The notes beneath the pieces were generated by a model. That model was not told the DNA's origin. It saw only the letters and a list, made by a program, of their open reading frames with translations, and did not search any database. A DNA stretch of 64,000 nt from Edaphobacter bradus. Lineage in GTDB: Bacteria; Acidobacteriota; Terriglobia; Terriglobales; Acidobacteriaceae. This document shows positions 43,091-51,928 of this stretch, piece by piece; positions within the stretch are counted from its first letter, which is position 1, and the number at the start of each line of letters is the position of its first letter. The position numbers and the translations under genes were made by a program. Location: positions 992,907-1,056,906 of the forward strand of contig NZ_JAGSYF010000002.1 in NCBI RefSeq assembly GCF_025685645.1, given 5' to 3'.

Positions 43091-43476
43091 GGCAGGATAC
43101 CGGAAGCGAGAACCTATCTCATAAAATCGACGAGCCGGGTTCGCTGGGCCTCGGTGAACTCCCGTATTGCCGGTGATACGCCCGTAGACTCCTCTGCCCA
43201 GCTCCGCAGCAGGACACGCTAAACTTCCTTGGATGGATGAGTTCTCGGCTACTCGTGTGTTCGGGCTATTGACCCGGCTACAGCAGGCTGTATTCGGTTC
43301 TGATCATCACAACAACTGCGAGCCAAGTGAAAAACGCGGGCGAGTTCTGCTGAAAGCCTGCACCGACAAGCGTCTCCCTTAAATCGTCCCGCTCGAAATA
43401 GACTGGCACTAATTAGCTATTTTACAAGGAGTTAGCGTGAGTAATAGGATTTCGTGCTAGGGAACTGTAAGCGACT
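43091..43476. other. Gene-free stretch
   Basis: No gene supported. Near its end AAGGAG precedes a seven-residue mini-frame GTG...TGC TAG (43437-43460) that ends shortly before the next ATG; it could be a leader peptide or the degenerated start of the next gene. Confidence 0.4.
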
Positions 43477-43809
43477 ATGCTAAGAGCAAGAAAATTTCGA
43501 TGGTGGAGTATTTACCTCGCCTTGCAATTAGCAGGTTTGTTTCACCTCTTTATCCCACTGCCTTACCACTATCGGCACTCTTTGGGTCGGCTCTTTATAC
43601 AACCTTTACTGCCCGGCGGACCACTTGCCATGTGGCTCGATTCCTATGTGCTTCGTCGGACAAGACTGACCCTATCTGATGATGTTCTGGTTGCGATAGT
43701 AACTTTGTTGATCAACTGTGGGTTATTCGCACTTGCCATTGGCGTTGTGAGTTGGGCTGTTCGAGTGCGCAGGAATTCCTGGAGAGCAAACGCGTACACC
43801 AGAGAGTGA
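43477..43809 (+). CDS. Small integral membrane protein of unknown function
   Basis: 110 residues with two or three hydrophobic segments (SIYLALQLAGLFHLFIP, DDVLVAIVTLLINCGLFALA, IGVVSWAVRV) separated by a polar loop. GC is lower than in the neighbours. No family recognised, and no Shine-Dalgarno is evident directly before the ATG, so expression is uncertain. Confidence 0.5.
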   Translation: MLRARKFRWWSIYLALQLAGLFHLFIPLPYHYRHSLGRLFIQPLLPGGPLAMWLDSYVLRRTRLTLSDDVLVAIVTLLINCGLFALAIGVVSWAVRVRRNSWRANAYTRE

Positions 43810-43980
43810 TTCTCCAACGCTCTCTGGGCATTCTGGCGCGAGAGCAAAGCGTTCTAGTTCAGCCAGCGCGCATGCGTAATGGAAGTATGGTCGGCAACCC
43901 GGAAGTAATTCTGCCAAGCTTCGCCGACCAGGGGCATTTATGAGATGGGTTGTAGTCTCGAACCCGGAACGAGACCTGGC

Positions 43981-45402
43981 TCAGAGATCGAAGTAGAGGA
44001 AGAATTCGTACGGAACCGGACGTAGGTTTACTGGGGCTAATTCCCGTTCCCGCTTGTAGCTCAGCCACGTTTCAATCACGTCTGGCGTGAACACGTCGCC
44101 CTCCAGCAGCCAGTCGTGGTCCTTTTCCAGCGCGTCTAGTACCTCGCCGAGCGAACCTGGGGTGCTGGTGATTTTCGCTGCTTCCTCGGGCTCAAGCTCG
44201 TAGAGATCCTTGTCAATGGGCTGGCCCGGATCGATCTTATTGCGGATTCCATCGAGACCGGCCATCAGCTGGGCCGCGAAACACAAGTAGGGGTTGGCCG
44301 CCGGATCCGGACAGCGGAACTCGACACGCTTGGACTTCGGGCTCCTGGAGTAGACAGGAATGCGCACGGCTGCAGACCGGTTGCGTTGGGAATAGACCAG
44401 GTTCACAGGAGCCTCAAATCCAGGGACCAGCCGCCGGTATGAATTGGTGGTCGGCGCACACAGGCCGAGCAGCGCGGATGCGTGCCGCAGCAGACCGCCG
44501 ATGTAGTATTTCGCCGTCTGGCTGATCTGGGCGTAGCCCTTCTCGTCAAAGAACAGATTTGTCTTGTCCTTCCACAGGCTCTGGTGGACATGCATGCCTG
44601 AGCCGTTGTCGCCGAAGAGCGGCTTGGGCATGAACGTGGCAACCTTGCCATGCTTCTTCGCGACGTTGCGGATGACGTACTTGTAAAACATCACGTTGTC
44701 CGCCATCTGAGTGAGGGTCGTATACCGCATGTCGATCTCGCCCTGCCCTGCAGTGCCAACCTCATGATGATGAACTTCGGCGTGTACACCTACCGCCTTC
44801 AGCTTCAGCATGATCTCGGAGCGAACGTCCTGCAGGGTGTCGGCCGGAGGAACCGGAAAGTAGCCTTCCTTGTGCCGCAGTTTGTATCCGAGATTCGGAT
44901 TCTCCTCGCGGCCCGCGTTCCAGATGCCTTCATCCGAATCGATGTAGTAGTAGCCGCAATGGGCATTTTGGTCGTAGCGGACGTCGTCGAAGATATAGAA
45001 CTCTAACTCCGGACCCCAATAGCTCAGGTCTGCGAGTCCGGCGCTCTTGAGATAATTCTCGGCTTTCTGGGCGATGTATCGCGGGTCGCGGCTGTATCGT
45101 TGACGCGTAACAGGGTCCAGGACATTGCAGATCAAACTCAGGGTCGGGATCTCGAGCGTCGGATCCACGCGAGCGGTCCTGGGGTCTGCAACGAGCAACA
45201 TGTCACTTTCGTGGATGACCTGAAATCCACGTATGCTCGATCCGTCGAAGCCAATCCCTTCCTCAAAAAGATCGCCATCCAGGTCCTCGACAGGAATTGA
45301 GAAATGCTGCCAGACTCCCGGCAGGTCGACGAACCTCAAATCCACAATTTTGACGACTGCCTCTTTGGCGAGTTGCAGGACTTCCGCCGGAGTTTCGGGC
45401 AT
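43981..45402 (-). CDS. glnA: Glutamine synthetase type I
   Basis: Forms glutamine from glutamate, ammonia and ATP; dodecameric cytosolic enzyme, 473 residues. Signatures: FDGSSIRGF near the N-terminus, HHHEVGTAGQGEIDMRYTTL (substrate and metal-binding His/Glu region), KPLFGDNGSGMHVHQSLWKD and the adenylylation loop DLYELEPEEA. The modifiable Tyr is residue 401, so it is the GSI-beta form subject to AMP control by GlnE. The start at 45402 was chosen because of AGGAGAGGAGAG upstream; the open frame extends to 45480 but those residues do not match the family. A weak hairpin (43955-43975) follows the stop. Confidence 0.97.
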   Translation of the reverse strand: MPETPAEVLQLAKEAVVKIVDLRFVDLPGVWQHFSIPVEDLDGDLFEEGIGFDGSSIRGFQVIHESDMLLVADPRTARVDPTLEIPTLSLICNVLDPVTRQRYSRDPRYIAQKAENYLKSAGLADLSYWGPELEFYIFDDVRYDQNAHCGYYYIDSDEGIWNAGREENPNLGYKLRHKEGYFPVPPADTLQDVRSEIMLKLKAVGVHAEVHHHEVGTAGQGEIDMRYTTLTQMADNVMFYKYVIRNVAKKHGKVATFMPKPLFGDNGSGMHVHQSLWKDKTNLFFDEKGYAQISQTAKYYIGGLLRHASALLGLCAPTTNSYRRLVPGFEAPVNLVYSQRNRSAAVRIPVYSRSPKSKRVEFRCPDPAANPYLCFAAQLMAGLDGIRNKIDPGQPIDKDLYELEPEEAAKITSTPGSLGEVLDALEKDHDWLLEGDVFTPDVIETWLSYKRERELAPVNLRPVPYEFFLYFDL

Positions 45403-45501
45403 AATTGCTCTCCTCTCCTTGCCGATAGTGCATTTTGCTAAAGAGAATTTTGCGAGACCCAGAGACTTGAGCCAGAACAATAGTACAAGTGCTACGGAGC
45501 G

Positions 45502-46176
45502 TCAAGAATGAGTTCTTGTGCGTGCGAATAGCCGAAATGCCTCCACCACGATTTTCGGCAGGTCATCGCGGTTGCGTTTTGTCATCAGTTCGTGGCCCGC
45601 GTCGTTGATGGGGAGCAGCTCTGTCTTCGCTTCGATGAGCTTGAGCGCGGAAGTGATCTCGTCGATGGAGCCGAATCCGTCGCAGGTGCCGCTGACGAAG
45701 AGCGCTGGGGTTCGCAGGCTGGGGAAGTGCGCTGTCCGCAGGTCGGCGGGTTTTTGCGGCGGATGCAGCGGGTAGGAGAGGAGCAACAGGGAGTCGACGA
45801 GCGAGGGTTCGGCGGCGGCGAGCATGGAGGCCATCCTGCCGCCATAGGAGTGGCCGCCGAGGAAGATGCGGCCTGAGGTCTGGCGGCGGATGGAGGCGAT
45901 CGCCGCCCGGAGTCCCTGTTGGTCGCGCTCCGCGCTGCCGCGTGGAGGCGGGCCGTACGGACGTTGCTGGCGAAAGGGGAGATTGCAGCGCAGGACGGTG
46001 ACGCCTGCGTCGCAGAAGGCTTCGGCCAGTGCGAGGAGCAGGGGAGCGTTGCAGTTTGCTCCGGCCCCGTGGGTGAGGATGAGAGCGTCGCCGAGGGGTT
46101 TGGCGGGCCGGTGGAGAAAGCCTCGAACGGGGATTGCGTCGGGAGGCGTGTCAACGAATTCCTGGCAGGAGCTCAT
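45502..46176 (-). CDS. Alpha/beta hydrolase (KANL3/Tex30-like)
   Basis: 224 residues. Oxyanion region ILTHGAGANCNAPLL, nucleophile elbow FLGGHSYGGRMASML with the Ser, acid strand ALFVSGTCDGFGS and the catalytic His in INDAGHELM. All triad members are present. Substrate unknown. I chose ATG 46176 (MSSCQEFVDTPPD); the open frame extends to 46236. It stands upstream of glnA on the same strand, 99 bases away, and is possibly unrelated. Confidence 0.9.
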   Translation of the reverse strand: MSSCQEFVDTPPDAIPVRGFLHRPAKPLGDALILTHGAGANCNAPLLLALAEAFCDAGVTVLRCNLPFRQQRPYGPPPRGSAERDQQGLRAAIASIRRQTSGRIFLGGHSYGGRMASMLAAAEPSLVDSLLLLSYPLHPPQKPADLRTAHFPSLRTPALFVSGTCDGFGSIDEITSALKLIEAKTELLPINDAGHELMTKRNRDDLPKIVVEAFRLFARTRTHS

Positions 46177-46299
46177 CAGCGATATGTTAGCTGCTGGGCA
46201 GAAGGAGTGATGAGACTCCGCCGCCGGATAGCGCATTTGACGCTATGGGAAAACAAGCTTCAGGAGGAATGATGAGCGAGAATGCTTCGTTGAGCTGGC

Positions 46300-46860
46300 C
46301 TAACTTACAGTCAGAAGCTCCGGCAGCAGCTTTAGACTTCGTTGAAAGTGGCCGTTGTCTCCGAGAACGCGCGATAACACTAAGGAGCCTTCGATCCTGA
46401 GGACTGCTTCTTCTGCTCGGCTGCGGGCCAATGCAGGGGCAAGGCCGCTTTCCCGAGCAATCTCTGTGAACGACTTGATCCATGCCTGCATAGCTGCTTT
46501 GACGGTTGCGATCATCTGTTCGCTACCGCCAGGAATGGAGAGAACTTCGATGACGCAGGCTTTTGTCCCGTCCGAGTAGAATCCGCGCAAATTTTCCGTA
46601 ATGATGCTGATACGCTTTCGGGGCGACCCTTCGCCCTTCAACGGTTCAAAAACCTTTTCCTGAAGGCCCGCGGTGACCCCCGAAACGACGGCCATGGCGA
46701 TTTCATCTTTCCCGCCGGGGAAACGGTAATAGAGGCTTGCCTTCTCAAGGCCGGTTGCCTCCGCGAGCATACTCAGACTGACGCCGTGGAAACCATACGT
46801 TCGAAACAGGTCGAGGGCTTTATCTAAAAACTCGTCATCGCTGATCGTCCGGTGCGCCAT
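46300..46860 (-). CDS. TetR/AcrR family transcriptional regulator
   Basis: 186 residues. The N-terminal HTH is ALDLFRTYGFHGVSLSMLAEATGLEKASLYYRF (about 14-46 in two parts), typical of TetR; the remaining helices form a ligand-binding domain with a single Cys (TKACVIE). It diverges from the AhpD-like gene at 47011; two palindromic sites in the 150-base gap suggest that it represses itself and that gene. The ligand is unknown. Confidence 0.93.
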   Translation of the reverse strand: MAHRTISDDEFLDKALDLFRTYGFHGVSLSMLAEATGLEKASLYYRFPGGKDEIAMAVVSGVTAGLQEKVFEPLKGEGSPRKRISIITENLRGFYSDGTKACVIEVLSIPGGSEQMIATVKAAMQAWIKSFTEIARESGLAPALARSRAEEAVLRIEGSLVLSRVLGDNGHFQRSLKLLPELLTVS

Positions 46861-46883
46861 CTGATTACCTCTGTATCAATAGA

Positions 46884-46899
46884 TACCGTCCATTCGGTA
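46884..46899. promoter_or_regulatory. TetR-type operator, proximal site
   Basis: TACCGT-CCAT-TCGGTA, one mismatch from perfect symmetry, 24 bases upstream of the tetR start. It is nearly identical in reverse to the second site at 46943-46958. Confidence 0.78.
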
Positions 46900-46942
46900 G
46901 GGATTCACAAACATTCTACAGGGGGAGATTTTTCTGAATCTT

Positions 46943-46958
46943 TACCGAACGGTCGGTA
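46943..46958. promoter_or_regulatory. TetR-type operator, distal site
   Basis: TACCGA-ACGG-TCGGTA, perfect six-base arms, 53 bases upstream of the AhpD-like ATG. Centre-to-centre distance from the other site is 59 bases. Confidence 0.8.
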
Positions 46959-47010
46959 TCTAAGAGAGTGTAACACCGAAACTGCCCAGCCGGGCTAAGG
47001 AGAAGCAACT

Positions 47011-47556
47011 ATGTCACGTCTCACCGCAATCAACCCATCCACCGCAACCGGGAAGTCCAAGGAACTGCTTGACGCTGTCAAGGGAAAGCTCGGCCTTGTC
47101 CCCAACATGACGAAGGTGATGGCCAATGCACCCGCCGTGCTCGAAGGCTATCTGGCCTTCAGTGGAGCCCTGGGACACGGTCTTCTGGACGCGCAGACTC
47201 GCGAGCGGCTCGCGCTGGTGACGGCCCAGCAGAATCAATGCGATTACTGCCTGTCGGCTCATTCGGCCATCGGTAAGATGGTGGGACTGAAGCCGGAAGA
47301 GCTCATCGAGAGCCGCGAAGGCCGCGGCGGGAGCGAGCGCACCACCGCAGCCCTCACCTTTGCCAAGCGGGTGCTTGAGTCCAAAGGCCAGATTACAGAC
47401 GCAGACCTGGCCGCCGTTCGAGCTGCCGGCTATTCAGATGGCGAAGTGGCGGAGATTATCGCGCACGTCGCCCTGAACGTGCTGACGAACTACTTCAACA
47501 TCGCGACCGGCGTTGACATCGACTTCCCCAGGGTTTCCTTTGCTGAAGTCGCTTAA
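47011..47556 (+). CDS. AhpD-like carboxymuconolactone decarboxylase family protein
   Basis: 181 residues. It has the alkylhydroperoxidase D signature Glu65-x11-Cys77-x-x-Cys80-x3-His84 (CDYCLSAH), so a thiol-dependent peroxidase or reductase role is more likely than decarboxylation. AAGGAGAAGC precedes the ATG. It is divergent from a TetR regulator and flanked by two matching operators, suggesting induction by a stress compound sensed by that regulator. Confidence 0.93.
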   Translation: MSRLTAINPSTATGKSKELLDAVKGKLGLVPNMTKVMANAPAVLEGYLAFSGALGHGLLDAQTRERLALVTAQQNQCDYCLSAHSAIGKMVGLKPEELIESREGRGGSERTTAALTFAKRVLESKGQITDADLAAVRAAGYSDGEVAEIIAHVALNVLTNYFNIATGVDIDFPRVSFAEVA

Positions 47557-47789
47557 CAATTTTGTGGAATGCAACAGCAGCCTGCAGCGCCTAAGCGGTT
47601 CTGCGGGCTGCCATGAGGCTGGTCGTGTACGTCAGGGAAATCTGGCGCTATCGGTAAAGAGTATGCGTGGAGAAGGCATCGAGTCGTCGGCAATCCGGAA
47701 ATGACTTACTGGTGGTTGCTTACAGCTTCGTACCCGATGCGAAATTCCGGCGTAGAGTAGAACGTTGTAGTTCGCAACAGGAGGAGTGT

Positions 47790-48266
47790 ATGGCTGTGAG
47801 TACGCAGGTGAGTCTGGTGCCTCCGTTTACGCGGGAGAGCGCGACGGCGAAGGTGAGGCGTGCGGAGGATGGGTGGAATACGCGCGATCCCGAGACGGTT
47901 TCGCTGGCTTATACGGTAGACAGCCGGTGGAGAAACCGCTCGGAGTTTGTGAACGGGCGCGAGGCGATCGTCGCTTTTCTGACGCGGAAGTGGTCGCGCG
48001 AGCTCGAGTACAGGCTTATCAAGGAGCTGTGGGCGTTCGATGGCGCGCGCATCGCGGTGCGCTTTGCCTACGAGTGCCACGATGCGCAGGGACAGTGGTG
48101 GCGCAGCTACGGCAATGAGAACTGGGAGTTCGACGAGCAGGGGTTGATGAAGGCTCGGTACGCGTGCATCAACGACCTTGCGATCACGGAGGCGGAGCGG
48201 CTGTTTCACTGGCCGATCGGGCGCAGGCCGGACGACCATCCAGAGCTGAGCGACCTGGGGCTCTAA
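47790..48266 (+). CDS. DUF1348 (NTF2-like) family protein
   Basis: 158 residues with an NTF2/SnoaL-like cone fold. Family motifs include [57 protein letters not shown] and the end [21 protein letters not shown]. The exact role of DUF1348 proteins is unknown. ATG 47790 was chosen for its AGGAGGAG upstream; the frame is open further to 47667 without family likeness. Confidence 0.93.
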   Translation: MAVSTQVSLVPPFTRESATAKVRRAEDGWNTRDPETVSLAYTVDSRWRNRSEFVNGREAIVAFLTRKWSRELEYRLIKELWAFDGARIAVRFAYECHDAQGQWWRSYGNENWEFDEQGLMKARYACINDLAITEAERLFHWPIGRRPDDHPELSDLGL

Positions 48267-48605
48267 GCGTCTTCCACCGAAGTCGGTGACGCCACCGTCT
48301 GGATCCATGATGGGTTACTTCGCTGGTTACGTCGGGTCTACGACGCGGTGACGTTCTTCATCGCCAGTGCCGCCGACCTGTTGCAGTAAACGAACGGGCT
48401 TCTCACCTGCCGCGAGGAGGGGCTCGTTTTGTTTTTGAGAATGCAAAAAAGGAAAACCTTTTGCGCTTTCTGTTGATTTGGAAGACAATGCCAGACACTT
48501 GAGGTTGGCGTGGAAGCTCGTCGCCACGCTTGGGCCCCGGCAATCCCCTTGCTGTGTTTCAAAGAGTGCGGCTCCATGCTCGCTGAAAAGAAGGTGGTGT
48601 GGCCC
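48267..48605. other. Gene-free stretch
   Basis: On the plus strand 48284-48388 reads through VGDATVWIHDGLLRWLRRVY and on to SAADLLQ and stop, which could be the end of a lost gene, but no start or family is visible. The GC-rich to T-rich segment 48388-48440 could terminate the DUF1348 transcript. Nothing else is supported. Confidence 0.35.
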
Positions 48606-49079
48606 ATGAATTTTCCTGTCTTGTTTCTGTGTTTTCTGATCGGATGTGTTGCCGGTCTGCGCTCGTTTATGGCCCCGGCGATTGTGTGCGCTGGCGCCTA
48701 CATGGGCTGGTTGCATGTGGCCGAAACGCCGATGCGGTTCTTCGGCTCGCGGCTGACAATGATTCTCTTTCTGATCCTGGCGATCGTCGAGCTGATTATG
48801 GACAAGCTGCCCAGCACCCCGCCGCGAACAGGCCCGGTGGGGCTGGTCGCGCGCATCGTGACCGGAGGACTGTCGGGCGCGGCGGTGGCGGTCGGAGCGG
48901 GCGCGGGGCTGGTGGCCGGAGCCGCGCTGGGAGCGGCCGGCGGAATCGTGGGAGCCTATGCGGGATACTACATGCGGCGCGGGCTGGTGCGGCAGATGAA
49001 TCTGCCGGACTTTGTCGTGGCAGTGATCGAGGACCTGCTTACGATCTCGGGCGGACTGTTTGTGGTTTCGCGGTTGTAA
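48606..49079 (+). CDS. DUF4126 family membrane protein
   Basis: 157 residues, inner membrane, with about five hydrophobic segments and Gly/Ala-rich packing: FLCFLIGCVAGLRSFMAPAI (family opening with GLRSF), LTMILFLILAIVELIMDKLP, ARIVTGGLSGAAVAVG and a long GAALGAAGGIVGAYAGYY helix. ATG 48606 was chosen because the membrane domain begins there. Function unknown. Confidence 0.85.
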   Translation: MNFPVLFLCFLIGCVAGLRSFMAPAIVCAGAYMGWLHVAETPMRFFGSRLTMILFLILAIVELIMDKLPSTPPRTGPVGLVARIVTGGLSGAAVAVGAGAGLVAGAALGAAGGIVGAYAGYYMRRGLVRQMNLPDFVVAVIEDLLTISGGLFVVSRL

Positions 49080-49190
49080 GGTCCCTCGCGCTGCTTCGGA
49101 GTGCACCCCACACCGCTCTGTTGCTGGAACTGAGGCGGTCGCGGGATTGGAGTTTGCTTCGCGGGGATGTTCGCCTTACCATCGCCTTGA

Positions 49191-50261
49191 GTGGATTTTG
49201 CGAAGAACAAGACGAAGATTGAACTGAACCGGGGTGCGCGGTCGGAGGAGGCGGAACGGTTGGTCTCCGCCGGGCGTGTGGATGAGGATGCGGCGTTTGA
49301 GCTGAAGCTGAGGCCGACGCGGCTGGCGGAGTTCATCGGGCAGGAGAAGGCGAAGGAGCAACTGGCGATTGCGCTGGAGGCGGCGAAGTCGCGCGGCGAG
49401 GCTCTGGACCACGTGCTGCTCTTCGGGCCTCCGGGACTGGGCAAGACGACGCTCGCGACGATCATTGCGAATGAGCTGGGAGTTGGGTATCAGCAGACGA
49501 GCGGCCCGGCGCTGCAGATCCAGGGCGACCTGACGGCGATCCTGACGAACATCCGCGACCGGCAGGTGCTGTTTCTCGACGAAATTCACAGGCTGCAGCC
49601 GGTGCTTGAGGAAAAGCTGTACACGGCGCTCGAGGACTACAAGCTGGACATCATGATCGGGCAGGGCCCGGCGGCGCGCACGCACGTGATGGAGATCAAG
49701 CCGTTCACGTTTGTGGCGGCGACGACGCGGCCGGGGCTGCTCTCGTCGCCGCTGCGGTCGCGGTTCGGGATTCTGCTGCGGCTCGAGTTCTACACCGACG
49801 ACGAGCTGCGGTTTGTGGTGGAGCGTTCTGCCGAGGTGTTGGGGGTTCCGATCGATCAGGACGGCGCGGCGGAGATCGCGATGCGCTCGCGGGGAACGCC
49901 GCGAATCGCCAACCGGCTGTTGCGGCGCGTGCGGGACTACGCGCAGGTGCGGGCCGCGGGGAAGATCGACCGAGCCACCGCGCAGGCGGCGCTGACGCTG
50001 CTCGAAGTGGACGCGCATGGCTTCGATGAGCTTGACCGGCGGCTGCTCAGGACGATCATCGAGAAGTACGACGGCGGGCCGGTGGGGCTGAATACGCTGG
50101 CTGCGGCGCTTGCCGAGGAGCAGGACGCGCTGGAGGAGGTGTATGAGCCGTTCCTGATCCAGATTGGGTTTCTGGATCGCACGCCGCGTGGAAGGGTGGC
50201 TACGCGGCTGGCGTATGAGCATCTGGGGATTGAGATGCCGAGAAAACTAAGTCTGTTTTGA
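49191..50261 (+). CDS. ruvB: Holliday junction branch migration helicase RuvB
   Basis: AAA+ motor that with RuvA drives branch migration of Holliday junctions, 356 residues. Walker A is [12 protein letters not shown], Walker [11 protein letters not shown], sensor 1 FVAATTRPG and arginine-finger region [14 protein letters not shown], followed by the winged-helix domain ending EMPRKLSLF. Start is a GTG (49191) without a clear Shine-Dalgarno; the residues [18 protein letters not shown] about 40 codons in confirm the frame. No ruvA or ruvC is in the window. Confidence 0.97.
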   Translation: MDFAKNKTKIELNRGARSEEAERLVSAGRVDEDAAFELKLRPTRLAEFIGQEKAKEQLAIALEAAKSRGEALDHVLLFGPPGLGKTTLATIIANELGVGYQQTSGPALQIQGDLTAILTNIRDRQVLFLDEIHRLQPVLEEKLYTALEDYKLDIMIGQGPAARTHVMEIKPFTFVAATTRPGLLSSPLRSRFGILLRLEFYTDDELRFVVERSAEVLGVPIDQDGAAEIAMRSRGTPRIANRLLRRVRDYAQVRAAGKIDRATAQAALTLLEVDAHGFDELDRRLLRTIIEKYDGGPVGLNTLAAALAEEQDALEEVYEPFLIQIGFLDRTPRGRVATRLAYEHLGIEMPRKLSLF

Positions 50262-50338
50262 TATATTTGGCTCTTTTGTCCTTAACAGAATTAGAATTCG
50301 GAAATAATCGACCTTACAACTGGCAGCTAGGACTCTGA

Positions 50339-50860
50339 GTGCGACAAAACCCTTTGCTTCGATTTTCAAGCCTTGCAATGTGCATTGTGTCGGCCGTTAT
50401 ATCCTCGTCTGCGCAGAGCACTCCCACCCTTCCCCCGCAAGTAAAAGTTACGTTCTACGCCAGCGGAAATTTTCTGAAATCCGCAATGCCTGGTTACAAA
50501 TACGGGAAATTTTCAGGCAGGATTATGGACGAATACAATCAACTCGCAATGCTTACATTCGATCGCTTTGTTACGTTTAATCTTGACCCCGGCCCACACA
50601 CCTTTTCTGCAAATTCGTGGATGATACCGAGACCAGAAACTGGGGGGCACCTGAAGGTTGATCTCGTAGCGGGTAAGCACTATTACATCGGAGTGTATTT
50701 GCAAACGTACCTGTACCTATCGAGATTTCGGTTGGAGGAACGGACTTGCGACGAAGCGCAGCAAGAGAACAAAAGCACAAAGCCGCTTGACGCGAAGCAC
50801 ATCAAGGATTATGGGGTGCCGAGGTTTGTCTCCGACACCTCCTTTCCGACATGTCCATAG
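50339..50860 (+). CDS. Small secreted protein, DUF2846-like
   Basis: 173 residues with a signal peptide (ends near SSSAQS). The beta-rich mature part has FVTFNLDPGPHTFSANSW and HLKVDLVAGKHYYIGVYL, the pattern of DUF2846-type lipoproteins that present a beta-sandwich. GTG start at 50339. GC is lower than ruvB and murQ around it. Function unknown. Confidence 0.7.
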   Translation: MRQNPLLRFSSLAMCIVSAVISSSAQSTPTLPPQVKVTFYASGNFLKSAMPGYKYGKFSGRIMDEYNQLAMLTFDRFVTFNLDPGPHTFSANSWMIPRPETGGHLKVDLVAGKHYYIGVYLQTYLYLSRFRLEERTCDEAQQENKSTKPLDAKHIKDYGVPRFVSDTSFPTCP

Positions 50861-50902
50861 CAATAGAGATTGTTCCGAAACCGTCTATAATTATCCGCGA
50901 AT

Positions 50903-51811
50903 TTAGCTGGGGAGATTTCGCAGCAGCAATCCTAGACGGTCATTAGAATTCCTAAGGGCAGCTTCCGCAGCGGAGCGGTCCAGCCCGAGTTTCTGCATGG
51001 CGATGGCGACCTTTACGTTGCCTGCCTCTTCGAGCAGTTTTGCAGCGGCTGCGCGGTCGATTCCCGTAGCGTCGGTGATGATGCGATGGGCTCGGTCCAC
51101 TAACTTCTCATTCGTTGGCTGCACGTTGACCATCAGGTTGCCGTAGACGGCTCCGGTGCGAATCATCACGCCGGTCGAGAGCATGTTGAGGACGAGCTTG
51201 GTGGCGGTTCCGGCCTTGAGGCGCGTGGAGCCGGTGACGACTTCCGGGCCGGTGACCGGGGCGATGGCGATGTCGGCGAGCGCCGCCATCTGGGAGTCTG
51301 CGACACAGGTGAGCGAGATGGTGAGGGCGCCGAGTTTGCGCGAGTGCTCCATCGCGCCGAGGACGTAGGGAGTGCGGCCGCTGGCGGCGATGCCTACGAG
51401 CGTGTCCGGGGCTCCATTGGCGCAGAAGCCTGCGGAGGCGAGGTCGGCTGCGCCCTGCTCTCGGGAGTCCTCGGACTTTTCGCTGGATTTGCGCAGCGCG
51501 GAGTCTCCGCCGGCGATGAGTCCCTGCACGAGCGTCGGCGGGACGGAGAAGGTGGGTGGGCACTCGCTGGCGTCGAGCACGCCGAGGCGGCCGCTGGTTC
51601 CGGCGCCGATATAGAAGAGGCGTCCGCCGCGCTCGAAGCGCTCGGCGATGGCGTCGACGGCCTTGGCGATGTGAGGCAGCTCTATGGCGACCGCGAGAGG
51701 AACGCTCTGGTCTTCCTGATTGATGACGGTGAGCATCTCGAGGGTGGGGAGCTGGTCGATGTGCTCGGTGCGGGGATTGCGGGCTTCCGTGGTGAGTGCG
51801 GCGAGATTCAT
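50903..51811 (-). CDS. murQ: N-acetylmuramic acid 6-phosphate etherase
   Basis: Cleaves the D-lactyl ether of MurNAc-6-phosphate during cell-wall recycling, 302 residues. SIS domain with TSGRLGVLDASECPPTF (catalytic Glu in SEC), IAGGDSALRKSSEKSED, GIAASGRTPYVLGAM and TRLKAGTATKLVLNMLST. The C-terminal helical part ends RLGLLLRNLPS. The start at ATG 51811 (MNLAALTTEARNPRTEHID) matches the family; the longer frame to 51865 does not. It forms one direction with the alcohol dehydrogenase and beta-lactamase upstream, but with gaps above 100 bases. Confidence 0.96.
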   Translation of the reverse strand: MNLAALTTEARNPRTEHIDQLPTLEMLTVINQEDQSVPLAVAIELPHIAKAVDAIAERFERGGRLFYIGAGTSGRLGVLDASECPPTFSVPPTLVQGLIAGGDSALRKSSEKSEDSREQGAADLASAGFCANGAPDTLVGIAASGRTPYVLGAMEHSRKLGALTISLTCVADSQMAALADIAIAPVTGPEVVTGSTRLKAGTATKLVLNMLSTGVMIRTGAVYGNLMVNVQPTNEKLVDRAHRIITDATGIDRAAAAKLLEEAGNVKVAIAMQKLGLDRSAAEAALRNSNDRLGLLLRNLPS

Positions 51812-51928
51812 GCTGCTTCCATCATAAAGACCGACCGCGGATCGGCACGGAGGAGCGCGGATCAAAAAAACTCTTGCTTGTTTTTATCCGCGTTTTTCCG
51901 TGTGAATCCGTGGTCGTGCATTTGCCGG

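Noticed and set aside
43935..43980. Possible tRNA-like sequence
   Set aside because: GTCTCG...CGAGAC with a TCGAACCC stretch recalls a T-arm, but no acceptor, D or anticodon arms can be built around it.
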